In this document: positions 47,135-58,249 of the stretch, in pieces
How the letters are laid out: each line of letters starts with the position of its first letter
Position numbering within the stretch: position 1 is the first letter of the stretch
Assembly: GCF_022878925.1 (NCBI RefSeq)
Contig: NZ_CP084626.1
Location: 1,674,001 to 1,738,000 of the forward strand
Reading direction: 5' to 3'
From: Caballeronia sp. TF1N1
GTDB lineage: Bacteria; Pseudomonadota; Gammaproteobacteria; Burkholderiales; Burkholderiaceae
DNA: 64,000 nt
The notes under the pieces: generated by a model
What the model was told of the DNA's origin: nothing
Seen by the model: the letters and a program-made list of their open reading frames with translations, nothing else
Databases searched by the model: none
Program-made: the position numbers and the translations under genes

Positions 47135-47650
47135 ATGAGTGAGGCTCCGAAACCCGCTGGCATCGGCGATTACGTCCTGAGCGAAAGCGTGGGCTACCTC
47201 ATCAGCCGGGTGCGCTCGACCATGTGGAACATGGTGACGCAGCACACCTCCTCCGAGCTCGGCATTACCGGAACGCAGGCGAGCATTATGTTCATGCTGG
47301 CGGTGGGCAAATGCGCGACGGCGGCGGATATTGCACGTGAGTACGGTATCGACGCAAGCGCGGTCACGCGTCTGATCGACCGGCTGGAGAAGCGCGGCCT
47401 GCTGTCGCGCGTGCGCAGCGAGGCGGACCGGCGCGTGGTTCGACTTGCGCTCACCGAAGACGGCCGCGTGATGGCCGAACAAGTGCCCGCCATCTTCACG
47501 AGCGTCCTGGACAATCTTCTTGCAGGCTTCACGCCCGAAGAAGTCGGCTTTCTCAAGAGCATGCTGCGACGCGTACTGGCAAACTCGTGCGACTCCGCCG
47601 CAGCCCTCGCGTTGAGCGCAAACGACAAGCCCGCGACGTCATTGCGATGA
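47135..47650 (+). CDS. MarR-family repressor of the efflux operon
   Basis: A 171-residue MarR protein. Winged helix with CATAADIAREYGIDASAVTRLIDRLEKRGLLSRVRSEADRRVVRLALTEDG (residues about 68-118, read in parts), flanked by dimerisation helices. It is first in an operon with an outer-membrane factor, adaptor and pump (75 bases to the next gene), the EmrR arrangement; the ligand is probably a pump substrate. Confidence 0.93.
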   Translation: MSEAPKPAGIGDYVLSESVGYLISRVRSTMWNMVTQHTSSELGITGTQASIMFMLAVGKCATAADIAREYGIDASAVTRLIDRLEKRGLLSRVRSEADRRVVRLALTEDGRVMAEQVPAIFTSVLDNLLAGFTPEEVGFLKSMLRRVLANSCDSAAALALSANDKPATSLR

Positions 47651-47725
47651 CAAGCAAATCCGCCGCTGCGGCGCAAAAAAATGATTGCAACGTCCATCTT
47701 TAATTCTCATCTCAAGAGACGAGCG

Positions 47726-49255
47726 ATGAAACACCTATCCTTGCCGGCGCTCCGAGGCATCGGGCTGCCGGGAAGCGCGAAGACCGCGTTGGCGGCCGCC
47801 GCTGCCGCGCTGGCAATCGCCGGATGCGCGAACTATTCGGGCATTTCGAGCGACAAGACGATCGCCACACCCGACAATTACAGCGCCACGCAAAGCGTGC
47901 CGGGACAAGGCGGCCAGTGGCCGTCGCTCGACTGGGCAAAGCAGTTCGGCGACCCGCAATTGCCGCAACTCATCGACGAAGCGCTCGCGGACAATCCGAG
48001 CATTGCGCAGGCGCAATCGCGAATTGCAAAGGCATCGTCGTATATCGAAACCTCGCGTTCGGCGCTGTCGCCTAAGGTCAACGGTTCGTATTCGTGGACT
48101 CGCGAGCTCTACTCCGCCAACGCGCTGTTTCCGCCGCCCTACGGTGGAACGTGGTTCAGCGAGAACAACGTGCTTGCCAGCGCGTCTTGGGATCTCGACC
48201 TCTGGGGCAAGAATCGCGCGCGTCTGAATCAAGCGGTCTCGCTGGAAAAGGCGGCCGAGGCCGACATGCAGCAGGCGCGCGTCACGCTCGCGGCGTCGGT
48301 GGCGCGCACGTATAACCAGCTTGCGTTGCTTTACGCACTGCGCGATGTCACCCAGCGCGAGATTTCGAATCGCGAGAACGTGGGCCGCATCACCAACGGA
48401 CGCGTGACCGCCGGTCTCGATACCAACGTGGAACGCCGCACCGCCGAAGGCAACACCGCGACGAGCCAGACCAACCTCAGCGAACTCGACGGCCAAATCG
48501 AGTCGGTGCGCTATCAGCTCGCGGCGCTGTTGGGCAAGGGTCCGGATCGCGGCCTGCAGATCGCCAATCCGGTGATCAATTCGAACGTCACCGTCGCGCT
48601 GCCCGACAACGTGCCCGCCGACCTCGTCGCGCGCCGTCCGGACATCGTCGCGGCACGCTGGCAGGTCGAGTCGGCGACGCACAACATCAAGGAAGCGAAG
48701 GCCGAGTTCTTCCCGGACATCAACCTCGCCGCGGGCTTCGGTTTCGACGCGTTCGGCTGGGGCCGCTTCCTCACTTCGAGCAGCCGTCAGGTCCAGGCCG
48801 GTCCGGCCATCCATCTGCCGATCTTCGATGCCGGCGCACTGCGCGCCCAGTTGAAGGGCCGTTATGCCGACTTCGAAGGCGACGTCGCCAACTACAATCA
48901 GACGCTCATCAACGCGATGAACGACGTGGCGACCAATATCTCGGCCATCCGCTCGCTCGACCGTCAGATGGGCGACGCCCAAAGCGCGCTCGCGGCGGCG
49001 TCGAACGCCTACGAGCTCGCGGTGATCCGCTACAAGGCCGGGCTGTCGCCGCAACTGCAAGTGCTGACGGCCGACCAGAACCGCCTCGCCAACGAGCAGA
49101 CCGTGACCAATCTGCGCTTGAGGCGCAGCGACCTGCAGATCGCGCTGATCAAATCGCTCGGCGGCGGATTCGACGCGACCGATTCGAATCTCGCGATCGA
49201 CGGCAGCGGACAGCCCAAGGGCACGCAACAGACGGCAAGCCAACCGGCGCAGTAG
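47726..49255 (+). CDS. NodT-type outer-membrane efflux lipoprotein
   Basis: A 509-residue TolC-superfamily outer-membrane factor with a lipobox (AIAGC). Two OEP repeats, with WWK-like SLDWAKQFGDPQLPQLIDEAL, SASWDLDLWGKNRARLNQAV and VARRPDIVAARWQVESATHNIKEAKAEFFPDINL. The start MKHLSLPAL is set by AGAGACGAG in front. The C-terminal 25 residues are Gln/Ser/Thr-rich. Confidence 0.93.
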   Translation: MKHLSLPALRGIGLPGSAKTALAAAAAALAIAGCANYSGISSDKTIATPDNYSATQSVPGQGGQWPSLDWAKQFGDPQLPQLIDEALADNPSIAQAQSRIAKASSYIETSRSALSPKVNGSYSWTRELYSANALFPPPYGGTWFSENNVLASASWDLDLWGKNRARLNQAVSLEKAAEADMQQARVTLAASVARTYNQLALLYALRDVTQREISNRENVGRITNGRVTAGLDTNVERRTAEGNTATSQTNLSELDGQIESVRYQLAALLGKGPDRGLQIANPVINSNVTVALPDNVPADLVARRPDIVAARWQVESATHNIKEAKAEFFPDINLAAGFGFDAFGWGRFLTSSSRQVQAGPAIHLPIFDAGALRAQLKGRYADFEGDVANYNQTLINAMNDVATNISAIRSLDRQMGDAQSALAAASNAYELAVIRYKAGLSPQLQVLTADQNRLANEQTVTNLRLRRSDLQIALIKSLGGGFDATDSNLAIDGSGQPKGTQQTASQPAQ

Positions 49256-49319
49256 AACTGAGCCGCGCCCAAGTACAAGAACACGCATCAAGATAAATAC
49301 GAAACATTCGGAGCCTTCA

Positions 49320-50582
49320 ATGAGCGACCCTCAACAAAACGCCGCCGCAGCCGCCGCCGCTCCCGCGCCCAAGCAGCGCAACGGCAAACGCCGCGTGCTC
49401 ATGACGCTGATCGTGCTCGTCGTCATCATCGCCGCCGTGGCTTACGGCCTGTACTACTTCCTCGTCGCGCGCTTTCACGAGTCCACCGACGACGCCTACG
49501 TGAACGGCAACGTCGTGCAAATCACGCCGCAAGTGGTCGGCACGGTCATTTCGGTGAATGCGGACGATACCCAGACGGTGAAGGTCGGCGACCCGCTCGT
49601 CGCGCTCGATCCCGCCGACTCGAAGGTCGCGCTCGATCAGGCGGAAGCGAATCTCGCGCAGACCGTGCGTCAGGTACGCACCTTCTTCGTCAACAACAAC
49701 CAGTACGAAGCGCAGATCGCGCTGCGTCGCTCCGACCTCTCGCGTGCCCAGGACGATTTGCGCCGCCGCATGACGGTCGCGCAAACGGGCGCGGTATCGC
49801 TGGAAGAAATCTCGCACGCTCGCGACGCCGTGCGCGGCGCGCAGGCGGCGCTCGATTCGGCCCAGCAGGAACTCGCGTCGAACCGTTCGCTGACCTCGAA
49901 CACGACGATCGCGGATCACCCGAACGTGCTCGCCGCCGCCGCCAAGGTGCGCGACGCGTACATCAACTACGCGCGCAACACGCTGCCCGCGCCGGTGACG
50001 GGTTATGTCGCGAAGCGTTCGGTGCAGGTCGGCCAACGCGTGGCGCCGGGCAATCCGCTGATGGCCATCGTGCCGCTCAACGGCGTGTGGGTCGATGCCA
50101 ACTTCAAGGAAGTGCAGCTCAAGCACATGCGCATTGGCCAGCCGGTCGATCTGACGGCCGACCTGTACGGTTCGAGCGTGGTCTATCACGGCAAGGTCGT
50201 CGGCTTCTCGGCCGGCACGGGTTCGGCCTTCTCGCTTTTGCCCGCCCAGAACGCGACCGGTAACTGGATCAAGGTGGTGCAACGGCTGCCGGTGCGTATC
50301 GCGCTCGATCCGAAGGAACTGGAGCAGCATCCGTTGCGTATCGGCCTGTCGATGGATGTCGACGTGACCATCAAGGATGAACAAGGCGGCCAGCTCGGCC
50401 AGGCGCCGAACACGGTTTATCAGACCAACGTGTTCGACAAGTACGGCGATCAGGCCGATCAGGAAATCGCGCGCATCATCCAGCAGAACGCGGGCAATGG
50501 TCCGCAGGCTTCGTCGGGCGCTTCGTCCTCGCGCGGCAACGGCGCGGCGGCGAAGTCCGCCTCGGCCGCCAAGCTGATGTAA
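49320..50582 (+). CDS. EmrA-type membrane fusion (adaptor) protein
   Basis: A 420-residue HlyD-family adaptor. A short cytosolic tail, one membrane segment (residues about 22-45), then STDDAYVNGNVVQITPQVVGTV, a coiled-coil hairpin, and the barrel parts LPAPVTGYVAKRSVQVGQRVAPG and VPLNGVWVDANFKEVQLKHMRIGQPVDL, typical of EmrA. The C-terminal 40 residues are Ser/Ala/Gly-rich. GGAG is seven bases before the start. Confidence 0.94.
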   Translation: MSDPQQNAAAAAAAPAPKQRNGKRRVLMTLIVLVVIIAAVAYGLYYFLVARFHESTDDAYVNGNVVQITPQVVGTVISVNADDTQTVKVGDPLVALDPADSKVALDQAEANLAQTVRQVRTFFVNNNQYEAQIALRRSDLSRAQDDLRRRMTVAQTGAVSLEEISHARDAVRGAQAALDSAQQELASNRSLTSNTTIADHPNVLAAAAKVRDAYINYARNTLPAPVTGYVAKRSVQVGQRVAPGNPLMAIVPLNGVWVDANFKEVQLKHMRIGQPVDLTADLYGSSVVYHGKVVGFSAGTGSAFSLLPAQNATGNWIKVVQRLPVRIALDPKELEQHPLRIGLSMDVDVTIKDEQGGQLGQAPNTVYQTNVFDKYGDQADQEIARIIQQNAGNGPQASSGASSSRGNGAAAKSASAAKLM

Positions 50583-50601
50583 GCGGACACGGACCTCATC
50601 G

Positions 50602-52161
50602 ATGTCTCAAGCCAACGTCGTTCATCCGCCGCTGACGGGCGGGAAGCTCGTCATCGGGACGATCGCCGTGTCGCTCGCCGTGTTCATGAACGTGCTCGAC
50701 ACGTCGATCGCGAACGTCTCGATTCCGTCGATCTCGGGCGATCTCGGTGTCTCGTCCGATCAGGGCACGTGGGTCATCACGTCGTTCGCGGTCGCCAACG
50801 CCATCTCAGTGCCGCTCACCGGCTGGCTCACGCAGCGCATCGGGCAAGTGAAGCTGTTTCTCGGCTCGATCATTCTCTTCGTGATCGCTTCATGGCTGTG
50901 CGGACTCGCGCCGACGCTGCCCTTCCTGCTCGCCGCGCGCGTGCTGCAAGGCGCGGTCGCCGGCCCGATGATCCCGCTGTCGCAAACGCTCCTGCTCGCG
51001 AGCTACCCGCGCGAGAAAGCGCCCATCGCGTTATCCATGTGGTCGATGACCACGCTCATTGCGCCTGTCGCCGGGCCGATTCTCGGCGGCTGGATCTCGG
51101 ACAACATCTCATGGCCGTGGATCTTCTACGTGAACATTCCGGTCGGCTTCATTGCGGCCATCGCGACGTTCATGATTTTCCGCGACCGCGATTCGGCCAT
51201 CCGTAAAGCGCCCATCGATTCGGTCGGGCTCGGCTTGCTCGTAGTCTGGGTCGGCTCGCTGCAGATCATGCTCGACAAGGGAAAGGATCTCGACTGGTTC
51301 AATTCGACGACCATCGTCGTGCTCGCGCTGGTCGCGGTGATCGCGTTCGCGTTCTTCATCGTGTGGGAGCTGACGGCGGAGCATCCGGTCGTCGATCTGT
51401 CGTTGTTCGCGCTGCGCAACTTCTCGGGCGGGACCATCGCGCTCTCGGTCGGCTATGGGCTCTACTTTGGCAATCTCGTGTTGTTGCCGCTATGGCTGCA
51501 AACGGTGATCGGCTACACGGCCACCGACGCCGGGCTCGTGATGGCGCCCGTCGGATTGTTCGCGGTACTGCTCTCGCCGATCACGGGCAAATTCCTGCCG
51601 CGCACCGATCCGCGCCGGATTGCAACCGCCGCGTTCCTCGTGTTCGCGCTGTGCTTCTGGATGCGTTCGCGCTACACCACGGGCGTCGATACCTGGTCGC
51701 TCACGCTGCCCACGCTGATTCAGGGTATCGCGATGGCGGGCTTCTTCATTCCGCTGGTGTCGATCACGCTGTCGGGTTTGCCGGGGCATCGCATTCCGGC
51801 GGCGTCGGGCTTGTCGAACTTCGTGCGGATCATGTGCGGCGGTATCGGCACGTCGATTTTTTCGACGGCCTGGGAGCATCGGTCGATCGTTCATCACGTG
51901 CAACTGGTGGAGCAGGCGAATTCGTTCAATCCGAACTTCACCAATTCGATGCAGCAGATGGGCGCAATCGGCTATTCGCACGATCAGACTTACGGTCTAT
52001 TCAACAGCATGGCGACGCAGCAGGCCGCGCAGCTCGGCGTGAACGACATGTTCTATATCTCGGCGGGGATTTTCGTCGCGCTGATCGCATTGATCTGGAT
52101 CACGAAGCCCGAACGCTCCGGCGGCGGAGATTCAGCGGCGGCGGCATCGGCGGCGCATTGA
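50602..52161 (+). CDS. EmrB/QacA-type drug pump (DHA2 MFS)
   Basis: A 519-residue, 14-helix proton antiporter. LDTSIANVSIPSISGDLGVSSDQGTWVITSFAVANAISVPLTGWL (helix 1 and the loop, read in parts), ARVLQGAVAGPMIPLSQTLLL and WSMTTLIAPVAGPILGGWI are the DHA2 motifs A to C. With the adaptor and the outer-membrane protein it makes a complete export line; substrates are likely hydrophobic drugs or acids such as fusaric acid, by family only. Confidence 0.95.
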   Translation: MSQANVVHPPLTGGKLVIGTIAVSLAVFMNVLDTSIANVSIPSISGDLGVSSDQGTWVITSFAVANAISVPLTGWLTQRIGQVKLFLGSIILFVIASWLCGLAPTLPFLLAARVLQGAVAGPMIPLSQTLLLASYPREKAPIALSMWSMTTLIAPVAGPILGGWISDNISWPWIFYVNIPVGFIAAIATFMIFRDRDSAIRKAPIDSVGLGLLVVWVGSLQIMLDKGKDLDWFNSTTIVVLALVAVIAFAFFIVWELTAEHPVVDLSLFALRNFSGGTIALSVGYGLYFGNLVLLPLWLQTVIGYTATDAGLVMAPVGLFAVLLSPITGKFLPRTDPRRIATAAFLVFALCFWMRSRYTTGVDTWSLTLPTLIQGIAMAGFFIPLVSITLSGLPGHRIPAASGLSNFVRIMCGGIGTSIFSTAWEHRSIVHHVQLVEQANSFNPNFTNSMQQMGAIGYSHDQTYGLFNSMATQQAAQLGVNDMFYISAGIFVALIALIWITKPERSGGGDSAAAASAAH

Positions 52162-52189
52162 TCGTTGCGGTTCGTTCAGCGTGGACGTA

Positions 52190-52222
52190 AAAAAGCCCAG
52201 ACTTCTCGTCTGGGCTTTTTTT
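52190..52222. terminator. Bidirectional terminator between emrB-like and truB
   Basis: Stem AAAAAGCCCAGAC and its perfect complement around TTCTC, with a T-run following on the plus strand and an A-run before it. Confidence 0.93.
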
Positions 52223-52259
52223 CGTTGCGCAGGTTGCAAGTCTGGCGTCGCTGACTCGC

Positions 52260-53201
52260 TCAGCCCGCCGTGACGATCAACCGTTCCGGCGCAAGCACGC
52301 CCTCGCCCGCTTTCGCCACGCCAAGCAGCCGTCCGCCTTCTTGCGTGTACACGCGCACGCGGCCCGCTTCGAGCATGTCCGTCGATACATCCGACAGCTT
52401 GAGGCGCTGGCCATGCAAAAAACGCCGGGTGGCATCGTCGTCCAGACGCACTTCCGGGAACGTCGACAGCAGCGCATCCACCGGCTGAAGCCACGCATCG
52501 CGCGCGGTTTCATCAATGTTCGCCAATGCATCGAGCGTCACCGCATGGTCGAGCGTCAACGCGCCCACGCCCGTCCGCCGCAACGCCGTCAGATGCGCGC
52601 CGCATCCCAACGTCTCACCGATATCCTCAGCCAGGGTGCGTACATACGTGCCCTTGCTGCAGGTCACGCGAAACGTGACGAGCGGCAACGCACACGCGAT
52701 CATCTCTAACGCGTGGATGGTGACGTTGCGCCCTTCGCGCTCCACGGTCTGTCCCGCGCGCGCGTATTCGTAGAGCGGCTTGCCGTCACGTTTCAGCGCG
52801 GAATACATCGGTGGAATTTGCACGATCTCGCCGAGAAAGCGCGTCATGGCATCTCGCACAGCCGCTTCGTCGCACGTCACCGCGCGCTCGTCGATGGCTT
52901 CGCCTTCCGCGTCGCCCGTCGTCGTGCGCATACCGAGGCGCATCGTCGCTTCGTAGGTCTTGTCGGCTTCGAGCAAATCCTGCGAAAACTTGGTTGCTTC
53001 ACCGAAACAAAGCGGCAGCAAACCCGTCGCGAGGGGATCGAGCGTACCCGTGTGTCCCGCCTTCTTCGCGAGAAAAAGCCGCTTCGCCTTGATGAGCGCG
53101 TCGTTGCTAGACAGACCGAGCGGCTTGTCCAGCAGCAACACGCCATCTAGCGCGCGCCGGGCAATCTTCGGGCGCGGCGAGTCCTTCGTTGCACCGCTCA
53201 T
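52260..53201 (-). CDS. truB: tRNA pseudouridine-55 synthase TruB
   Basis: A 313-residue pseudouridine synthase for U55 of tRNA. Catalytic Asp55 in KKAGHTGTLDPLATGLL; also VLLLDKPLGLSSNDAL and FRVTCSKGTYVRTLAEDIGE. A C-terminal PUA-like domain follows. Last gene of the rimP operon, three bases after rbfA. Confidence 0.96.
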   Translation of the reverse strand: MSGATKDSPRPKIARRALDGVLLLDKPLGLSSNDALIKAKRLFLAKKAGHTGTLDPLATGLLPLCFGEATKFSQDLLEADKTYEATMRLGMRTTTGDAEGEAIDERAVTCDEAAVRDAMTRFLGEIVQIPPMYSALKRDGKPLYEYARAGQTVEREGRNVTIHALEMIACALPLVTFRVTCSKGTYVRTLAEDIGETLGCGAHLTALRRTGVGALTLDHAVTLDALANIDETARDAWLQPVDALLSTFPEVRLDDDATRRFLHGQRLKLSDVSTDMLEAGRVRVYTQEGGRLLGVAKAGEGVLAPERLIVTAG

Positions 53202-53204
53202 CGC

Positions 53205-53582
53205 TCAGGCGCCTTCTTCGTCGTCTTTGGCGCGCGAGGCGTTCGCTTCGTCGATCAGACGCGACATCTCCACGGCCTTCTCGATCGTCTGGTCGTAGTG
53301 AAAGTGCAGCGTCGGCACCGTATGAATGTGCAGGCGCTTGAACAATTGGTTATGCAGATGCCCGGCCGCGTGGTTCAACGCTTCCTCGGTTTCCTTCGGG
53401 TCGCCGGTGAGCGTCGTGAAATAGACCTTCGCGTGCGCGTAATCGGGCGTGAGTTCGACGCTCTGCATCGTCACCATGCCGATGCGCGGATCTTTCACCT
53501 CGCGCATCAGCTCGGAGAGATCGCGCTGAATCTGATCGGCGATCTGCACGTTGCGATTCGGGGAAGTACGTTTTTTAGCCAT
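53205..53582 (-). CDS. rbfA: Ribosome-binding factor A
   Basis: A 125-residue KH-fold protein that helps 16S rRNA 5'-end maturation. Seen: [47 protein letters not shown]. The Asp/Glu-rich C-terminal tail is normal. It is between infB and truB. Confidence 0.95.
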   Translation of the reverse strand: MAKKRTSPNRNVQIADQIQRDLSELMREVKDPRIGMVTMQSVELTPDYAHAKVYFTTLTGDPKETEEALNHAAGHLHNQLFKRLHIHTVPTLHFHYDQTIEKAVEMSRLIDEANASRAKDDEEGA

Positions 53583-53612
53583 GATGTTTTCCGTATATTC
53601 ATCGCGCGCCGC

Positions 53613-53657
53613 ACAAAAGAAAAAGGGCGGAGCGAGCCGCGCGGCCCGCTCCGCCCT
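53613..53657 (-). terminator. Hairpin with T-tract between infB and rbfA
   Basis: AGGGCGGAGCG (53624-53634) and CGCTCCGCCCT (53647-53657) form an 11-bp stem on the minus strand, followed by TTTTCTTTTG. It resembles a terminator inside the translation operon, with no promoter obvious before rbfA, so it probably gives partial termination. Confidence 0.65.
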
Positions 53658-53689
53658 CTCGCCTTGGCGGCTCGCTGCAAGTTACCGCT

Positions 53690-56680
53690 TTACAGCGTAC
53701 GAGCCACTTCGGTCACTTCGAACACTTCCAGCTGGTCGCCTTCGACGATGTCGTTGAAGTTCTTCATCGAGATACCGCACTCGAAGCCCTGACGCACTTC
53801 CTTGACGTCGTCCTTGAAACGCTTGAGCGAGTCGAGTTCGCCGGTGTGGATCACGACGTTGTTGCGAATCACGCGCACCGAAGAGGAACGCTTGACCACG
53901 CCGTCCGTGACCATACAACCTGCGATAAGGCCGATCTTCGGCACGCGGATGACCTGGCGCACCTCGACCATACCCGTAACCGTTTCGCGCTTCTCCGGCG
54001 AGAGCATGCCGGACATTGCCGCCTTCACTTCATCCACAGCGTCATAGATGATGTTGTAGTAGCGAATGTCGATGCCGTTGGATTCCGCCAGCTTGCGGGC
54101 TTGCGCATCCGCACGCGTGTTGAAGCCGATGATGACCGCCTTCGAAGCCGTCGCCAGATTGACGTCCGACTCGCTGATCGCGCCGACCGCGCTGTGCACG
54201 ATCTGCACGCGTACTTCGTTGGTCGAAAGCTTTTGCAGCGATTGCACCAGCGCTTCCTGCGAACCCTGCACGTCGGCCTTGACGATGAGCGGCAGATTCT
54301 GCACTTCGCCTTCGCCCATTTGCTCCAGCATGTTCTCGAGCTTCGCGGCCTGTTGCTTGGCGAGCTTGACGTCGCGGAACTTGCCTTGACGGAACAGCGC
54401 GATTTCGCGCGCCTTGCGCTCGTCCGGCAGCACGATGACTTCTTCGCCCGCAGCCGGCACTTCCGACAGACCTTGGATTTCCACCGGGATCGACGGACCC
54501 GCCGTCTTGGTCGGCTTGCCGGTTTCGTCCAGCATGGCGCGAACGCGACCGTATGCGCTGCCCGCCAGAACCACGTCGCCGCGATTCAACGTGCCCGACT
54601 GCACCAGGATGGTTGCGACCGGACCCTTGCCCTTGTCGAGCTTGGCTTCGATCACGAGACCCTTGGCCGGTGCGTCGATCGGTGCCTTCAGCTCCAACAC
54701 TTCGGCCTGCAACGACACGTTTTCCAGAAGGTCGTCGATACCCTTGCCGGTTTTCGCCGACACTTCGATGAACGGGGAATCGCCGCCGTACTCTTCCGGC
54801 ACCACGCCTTCCGCGACGAGTTCCTGCTTCACGCGGTCGGAATTGGCTTCCGGCTTGTCGATCTTGTTGATCGCCACGACGATAGGCACGCCACCCGCCT
54901 TCGCGTGGGCGATGGCTTCCTTCGTTTGCGGCATCACGCCGTCGTCGGCCGCGACCACCAAAATGACGATGTCGGTTGCCTTCGCACCGCGCGCACGCAT
55001 GGCCGTGAAGGCCTCGTGACCCGGCGTGTCGAGGAAGGTGATGACGCCACGCGGCGTTTCGACGTGATATGCGCCGATATGCTGCGTGATGCCGCCCGCT
55101 TCGCCCGCCGCCACCTTGGCGCGACGGATGTAGTCCAGGAGCGAGGTCTTGCCGTGGTCGACGTGACCCATGACGGTGACGACCGGCGGACGCGGCAGAC
55201 GCTCTGCCGTTTCTTCCGTGGTTTCGCCTTCGACCAGCAGCGCTTCCGGATCGTCCAGCTTCGCCGCGACCGCGCGATGGCCCAGTTCCTCGACGATGAT
55301 CATCGCCGTTTCCTGATCCAGCACCTGATTGATCGTGACCATCTGGCCGAGCTTCATCATGATCTTGATGACTTCGGACGCCTTCACCGCCATCTTGTGC
55401 GCGAGATCGGCCACCGAGATGGTTTCCGGCACGTGCACTTCACGGATGATCGGCTCGGTCGGCGCCTGGAACGTGGTCTGTTCCTGATGCTTGCCGCGAC
55501 CTTTCGGGCCACCGCGCCAGCCGCGATCGACGCCGCCGCTCGTGTCGCCGCGCGTCTTGATGCCACGGCGCTTGGACGCGTCGTCCTGCCAGCCGCCCTT
55601 GCCGCCGGCCTTCTTCTTGTCGCCCGCGGGTGCGGTCGTGGCGGGTGCCGCCGTGCCGCCCGCTGCCGGCTTCTTCGCCACGGCAGGACGTGCCGCCGTC
55701 GCGCCTTCCGGACGCGCCGGCTTGTGCAGCGTGCCCTTCGCTTCCGCAGCCTTGGCTGCTTCGGCCGGCTTGGCGACCACGGGCGCCGGCTCCGGCGCCT
55801 TTACCTGCGCCTTGCGCGGCGTGTTCATCATCTCGCGGATGGCGCGTGCTTCGGCTTCCGCTGCCGCGCGACGTTTCGCGATCTGTTCCTGTTCGACACG
55901 CGTTTTTTCAGCAGCGGCGCGCGCGGCGTCCTCCGCCTTCTTGGCGGCTTCGCGTTGCGCGGCGCGCTCGCTGGCAGCCTTCTCTTCCGCTGCCTTTTCG
56001 GCGGCTTCGCGTTGCGCGGTGTCGTCGACCTTCGGCTCGGGCTTCACTTCAGCCTTTGCATCGACCGTTGGCGGCGTGCGCGCTTCCTGACGCGCAGCCG
56101 ATGCCGCGCGCGAGATTTCCGCTGCCTGCGCGGCAGCAGCCGCACGGCGCGCCGCTTCGTCTTCCTGACGACGACGCTCGGCTTCAGCCGCTTCCTCACG
56201 CTGACGACGCTCGCTTTCCTCGCGTTCGAGCTGAGCCTGACGCTCCTTCAGCTCGCGCTCTTCGCGCTCGAGCTGCTCGGCGGCGCGACGCGCTTCTTCC
56301 TCGCGGCGCTGCAATTCGGCTTCGTCGACTTCTTCCTCGACCGGAGCGGGCGCCTCGGCGGCTTGTTCCACGCCGGCCTCGTCGCGCTTCATGAATACAC
56401 GCTTCTTGCGCACCTCGACCTGAATGGTGCGAGCTTTACCCGTTGCGTCAGATTGCTTGATCTCCGACGTATGCCGGCGGGTCAAAGTGATCTTGCGCTT
56501 GTCGGCGTCGGCGGAACCGTGCGACTTGCGCAAATGATCGAGCAGACGCGCCTTGTCCGTCTCGGACAGGTCGTCGTTCGCGCTTGCTTTCTGGACGCCA
56601 GCCGCCTGCAACTGCTCGAGCAGGACGCCCGCAGGCATTTTGAGTTCCGCGGCAAATTGGGCTACGTTGTTACTCGCCAT
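53690..56680 (-). CDS. infB: Translation initiation factor IF-2
   Basis: A 996-residue IF-2. N-terminal IF2-N domain (residues 1-55), then a long Glu/Arg/Ala-rich coiled-coil stretch (about 110-290), Ala/Pro/Gly-rich linkers, a second IF2-N domain, and the GTPase G1 [10 protein letters not shown] (505-514), G3 DTPGHEAF, G4 NKIDKPEAN. Domains C1 and C2 follow. The long N-terminal region is common in betaproteobacteria. It starts after nusA with a 93-base gap. Confidence 0.97.
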   Translation of the reverse strand: MASNNVAQFAAELKMPAGVLLEQLQAAGVQKASANDDLSETDKARLLDHLRKSHGSADADKRKITLTRRHTSEIKQSDATGKARTIQVEVRKKRVFMKRDEAGVEQAAEAPAPVEEEVDEAELQRREEEARRAAEQLEREERELKERQAQLEREESERRQREEAAEAERRRQEDEAARRAAAAAQAAEISRAASAARQEARTPPTVDAKAEVKPEPKVDDTAQREAAEKAAEEKAASERAAQREAAKKAEDAARAAAEKTRVEQEQIAKRRAAAEAEARAIREMMNTPRKAQVKAPEPAPVVAKPAEAAKAAEAKGTLHKPARPEGATAARPAVAKKPAAGGTAAPATTAPAGDKKKAGGKGGWQDDASKRRGIKTRGDTSGGVDRGWRGGPKGRGKHQEQTTFQAPTEPIIREVHVPETISVADLAHKMAVKASEVIKIMMKLGQMVTINQVLDQETAMIIVEELGHRAVAAKLDDPEALLVEGETTEETAERLPRPPVVTVMGHVDHGKTSLLDYIRRAKVAAGEAGGITQHIGAYHVETPRGVITFLDTPGHEAFTAMRARGAKATDIVILVVAADDGVMPQTKEAIAHAKAGGVPIVVAINKIDKPEANSDRVKQELVAEGVVPEEYGGDSPFIEVSAKTGKGIDDLLENVSLQAEVLELKAPIDAPAKGLVIEAKLDKGKGPVATILVQSGTLNRGDVVLAGSAYGRVRAMLDETGKPTKTAGPSIPVEIQGLSEVPAAGEEVIVLPDERKAREIALFRQGKFRDVKLAKQQAAKLENMLEQMGEGEVQNLPLIVKADVQGSQEALVQSLQKLSTNEVRVQIVHSAVGAISESDVNLATASKAVIIGFNTRADAQARKLAESNGIDIRYYNIIYDAVDEVKAAMSGMLSPEKRETVTGMVEVRQVIRVPKIGLIAGCMVTDGVVKRSSSVRVIRNNVVIHTGELDSLKRFKDDVKEVRQGFECGISMKNFNDIVEGDQLEVFEVTEVARTL

Positions 56681-56773
56681 TCATTCCTCTTGATGCAAGG
56701 ACATATCCTTGCGGTTAGATCGGGGTCACGCGGCCAAACCGGCCGCCAAATATCAGTGCGCCATGGTCATTTC

Positions 56774-58249
56774 TCACTGGAACCAGTGTTCACGTGCTTT
56801 CATGATCAACGCCTTAGCGGCATCCTCTTCCACACCGGTCATTTCGACCAGTTCATCCACAGCCAGCTCCGCGAGTTCGTCGCGGGTCTGGATCTGGTGT
56901 TCAGCGAGCTTCGCGAGAAGCTCGTTGTCCATTCCTTCGAGACTCTTCAGATCGAGCGCGACGCCTTCGACCTTCTCTTCGTTGGCGATCGCCATGGTCA
57001 GCAACGCGTCGCGCGAACGGTTACGCAGTTCGTGCACCGTGTCTTCGTCGAAGGCTTCGATCTCGAGCATTTCGTTGAGCGGCACGTACGCGATCTCTTC
57101 GAGGCTCGTAAAGCCTTCGTCGATCAGGATGTCGGCGACTTCCTCGTCCACATCCAGACGCGCCATGAACAGATCGCGCAACTTGCCACGTTCTTCGTTC
57201 TGCTTCAGCGCCGATTCGTCCGGCGTCATGATGTTGATCTGCCAGCCGGTGAGCTCGCTGGCGAGTCGAACGTTCTGGCCGCTTCGGCCGATGGCAACCG
57301 CGAGTTCGTTTTCGTCTACGACGACGTCCATCGAATGCTTTTCTTCATCCACGACAATCGACTGGACGGCTGCCGGCGCGAGAGCGCCGATCACGAACTG
57401 GGCGGGGTCTTCCGACCATAGCACGATGTCCACGTTCTCGCCACCAAGCTCGTTGCGTACGGCCTGCACGCGCGAACCGCGGATGCCGACGCAAGTGCCG
57501 ATCGGGTCGATACGCTTGTCATAGGCGATCACCCCGATTTTCGCACGCACGCCAGGATCGCGCGCGGCCGCCTTGATCTCCAGCAGGCCTTGCTCGATTT
57601 CCGGCACTTCCAGCTCGAACAGTTTCATCAGAAACTCGGGCGCGGTGCGCGAAAGCTCGATTTGCGGGCCGCGCGCCGTGCGGTCGACCTTGGCGATGTA
57701 CGCGCGCACACGGTCGCCCACCCGCAGGTTTTCCTTCGGAATCAACTGGTCGCGGCGCAGCAGCGCTTCCACGCGACCGGATTCGACGATGAAATTACCC
57801 TTGTCCAGACGCTTGACCGAGCCGGTCATGATCTTTTCGCCGCGCTCGAGGAAGTCGTTCAAGATTTGCTCGCGCTCGGCATCGCGCACTTTCTGCAGGA
57901 TGACTTGCTTCGCTGCCTGGGCGCCGATACGGCCGAATTCGATGGACGGAATCGGTTCTTCGATGAAGTCGTCCACCTGCGCGTCGGGCTGTTGCTCCTT
58001 CGCTTCGAACAGCAGAATTTCCTGATCCGGCTCTTGCAGGCCGGCCTCGTCCGGCACCACGCGCCAGCGGCGGAAGGTTTCGTGCTCGCCGCTTTCACGG
58101 TCGATCGCCACGCGAATGTCGACGTCTTCCTCGAACAGCTTTTTCGTTGCCGATGCAAGCGCAGCCTCCAGGGCTGCATACACCACGTCCTTGTTGACGT
58201 TCTTTTCGCGCGCCAGCGCATCCGCCAGCATCAAAACTTCGCGACTCAT
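56774..58249 (-). CDS. nusA: Transcription factor NusA
   Basis: A 491-residue NusA: N-terminal RNA polymerase-binding domain ([18 protein letters not shown]), S1 domain ([16 protein letters not shown]), two KH domains ([21 protein letters not shown] and [16 protein letters not shown]) and two C-terminal AR repeats (residues about 360-490). It starts in a four-base overlap with the rimP stop (ATGA). Confidence 0.97.
   Translation of the reverse strand: MSREVLMLADALAREKNVNKDVVYAALEAALASATKKLFEEDVDIRVAIDRESGEHETFRRWRVVPDEAGLQEPDQEILLFEAKEQQPDAQVDDFIEEPIPSIEFGRIGAQAAKQVILQKVRDAEREQILNDFLERGEKIMTGSVKRLDKGNFIVESGRVEALLRRDQLIPKENLRVGDRVRAYIAKVDRTARGPQIELSRTAPEFLMKLFELEVPEIEQGLLEIKAAARDPGVRAKIGVIAYDKRIDPIGTCVGIRGSRVQAVRNELGGENVDIVLWSEDPAQFVIGALAPAAVQSIVVDEEKHSMDVVVDENELAVAIGRSGQNVRLASELTGWQINIMTPDESALKQNEERGKLRDLFMARLDVDEEVADILIDEGFTSLEEIAYVPLNEMLEIEAFDEDTVHELRNRSRDALLTMAIANEEKVEGVALDLKSLEGMDNELLAKLAEHQIQTRDELAELAVDELVEMTGVEEDAAKALIMKAREHWFQ

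Noticed and set aside
53846..57421. An 1191-codon plus-strand frame opposite infB and nusA
   Set aside because: Shadow of the two genes; Arg/His/Leu-rich composition typical of antisense frames in GC-rich DNA.
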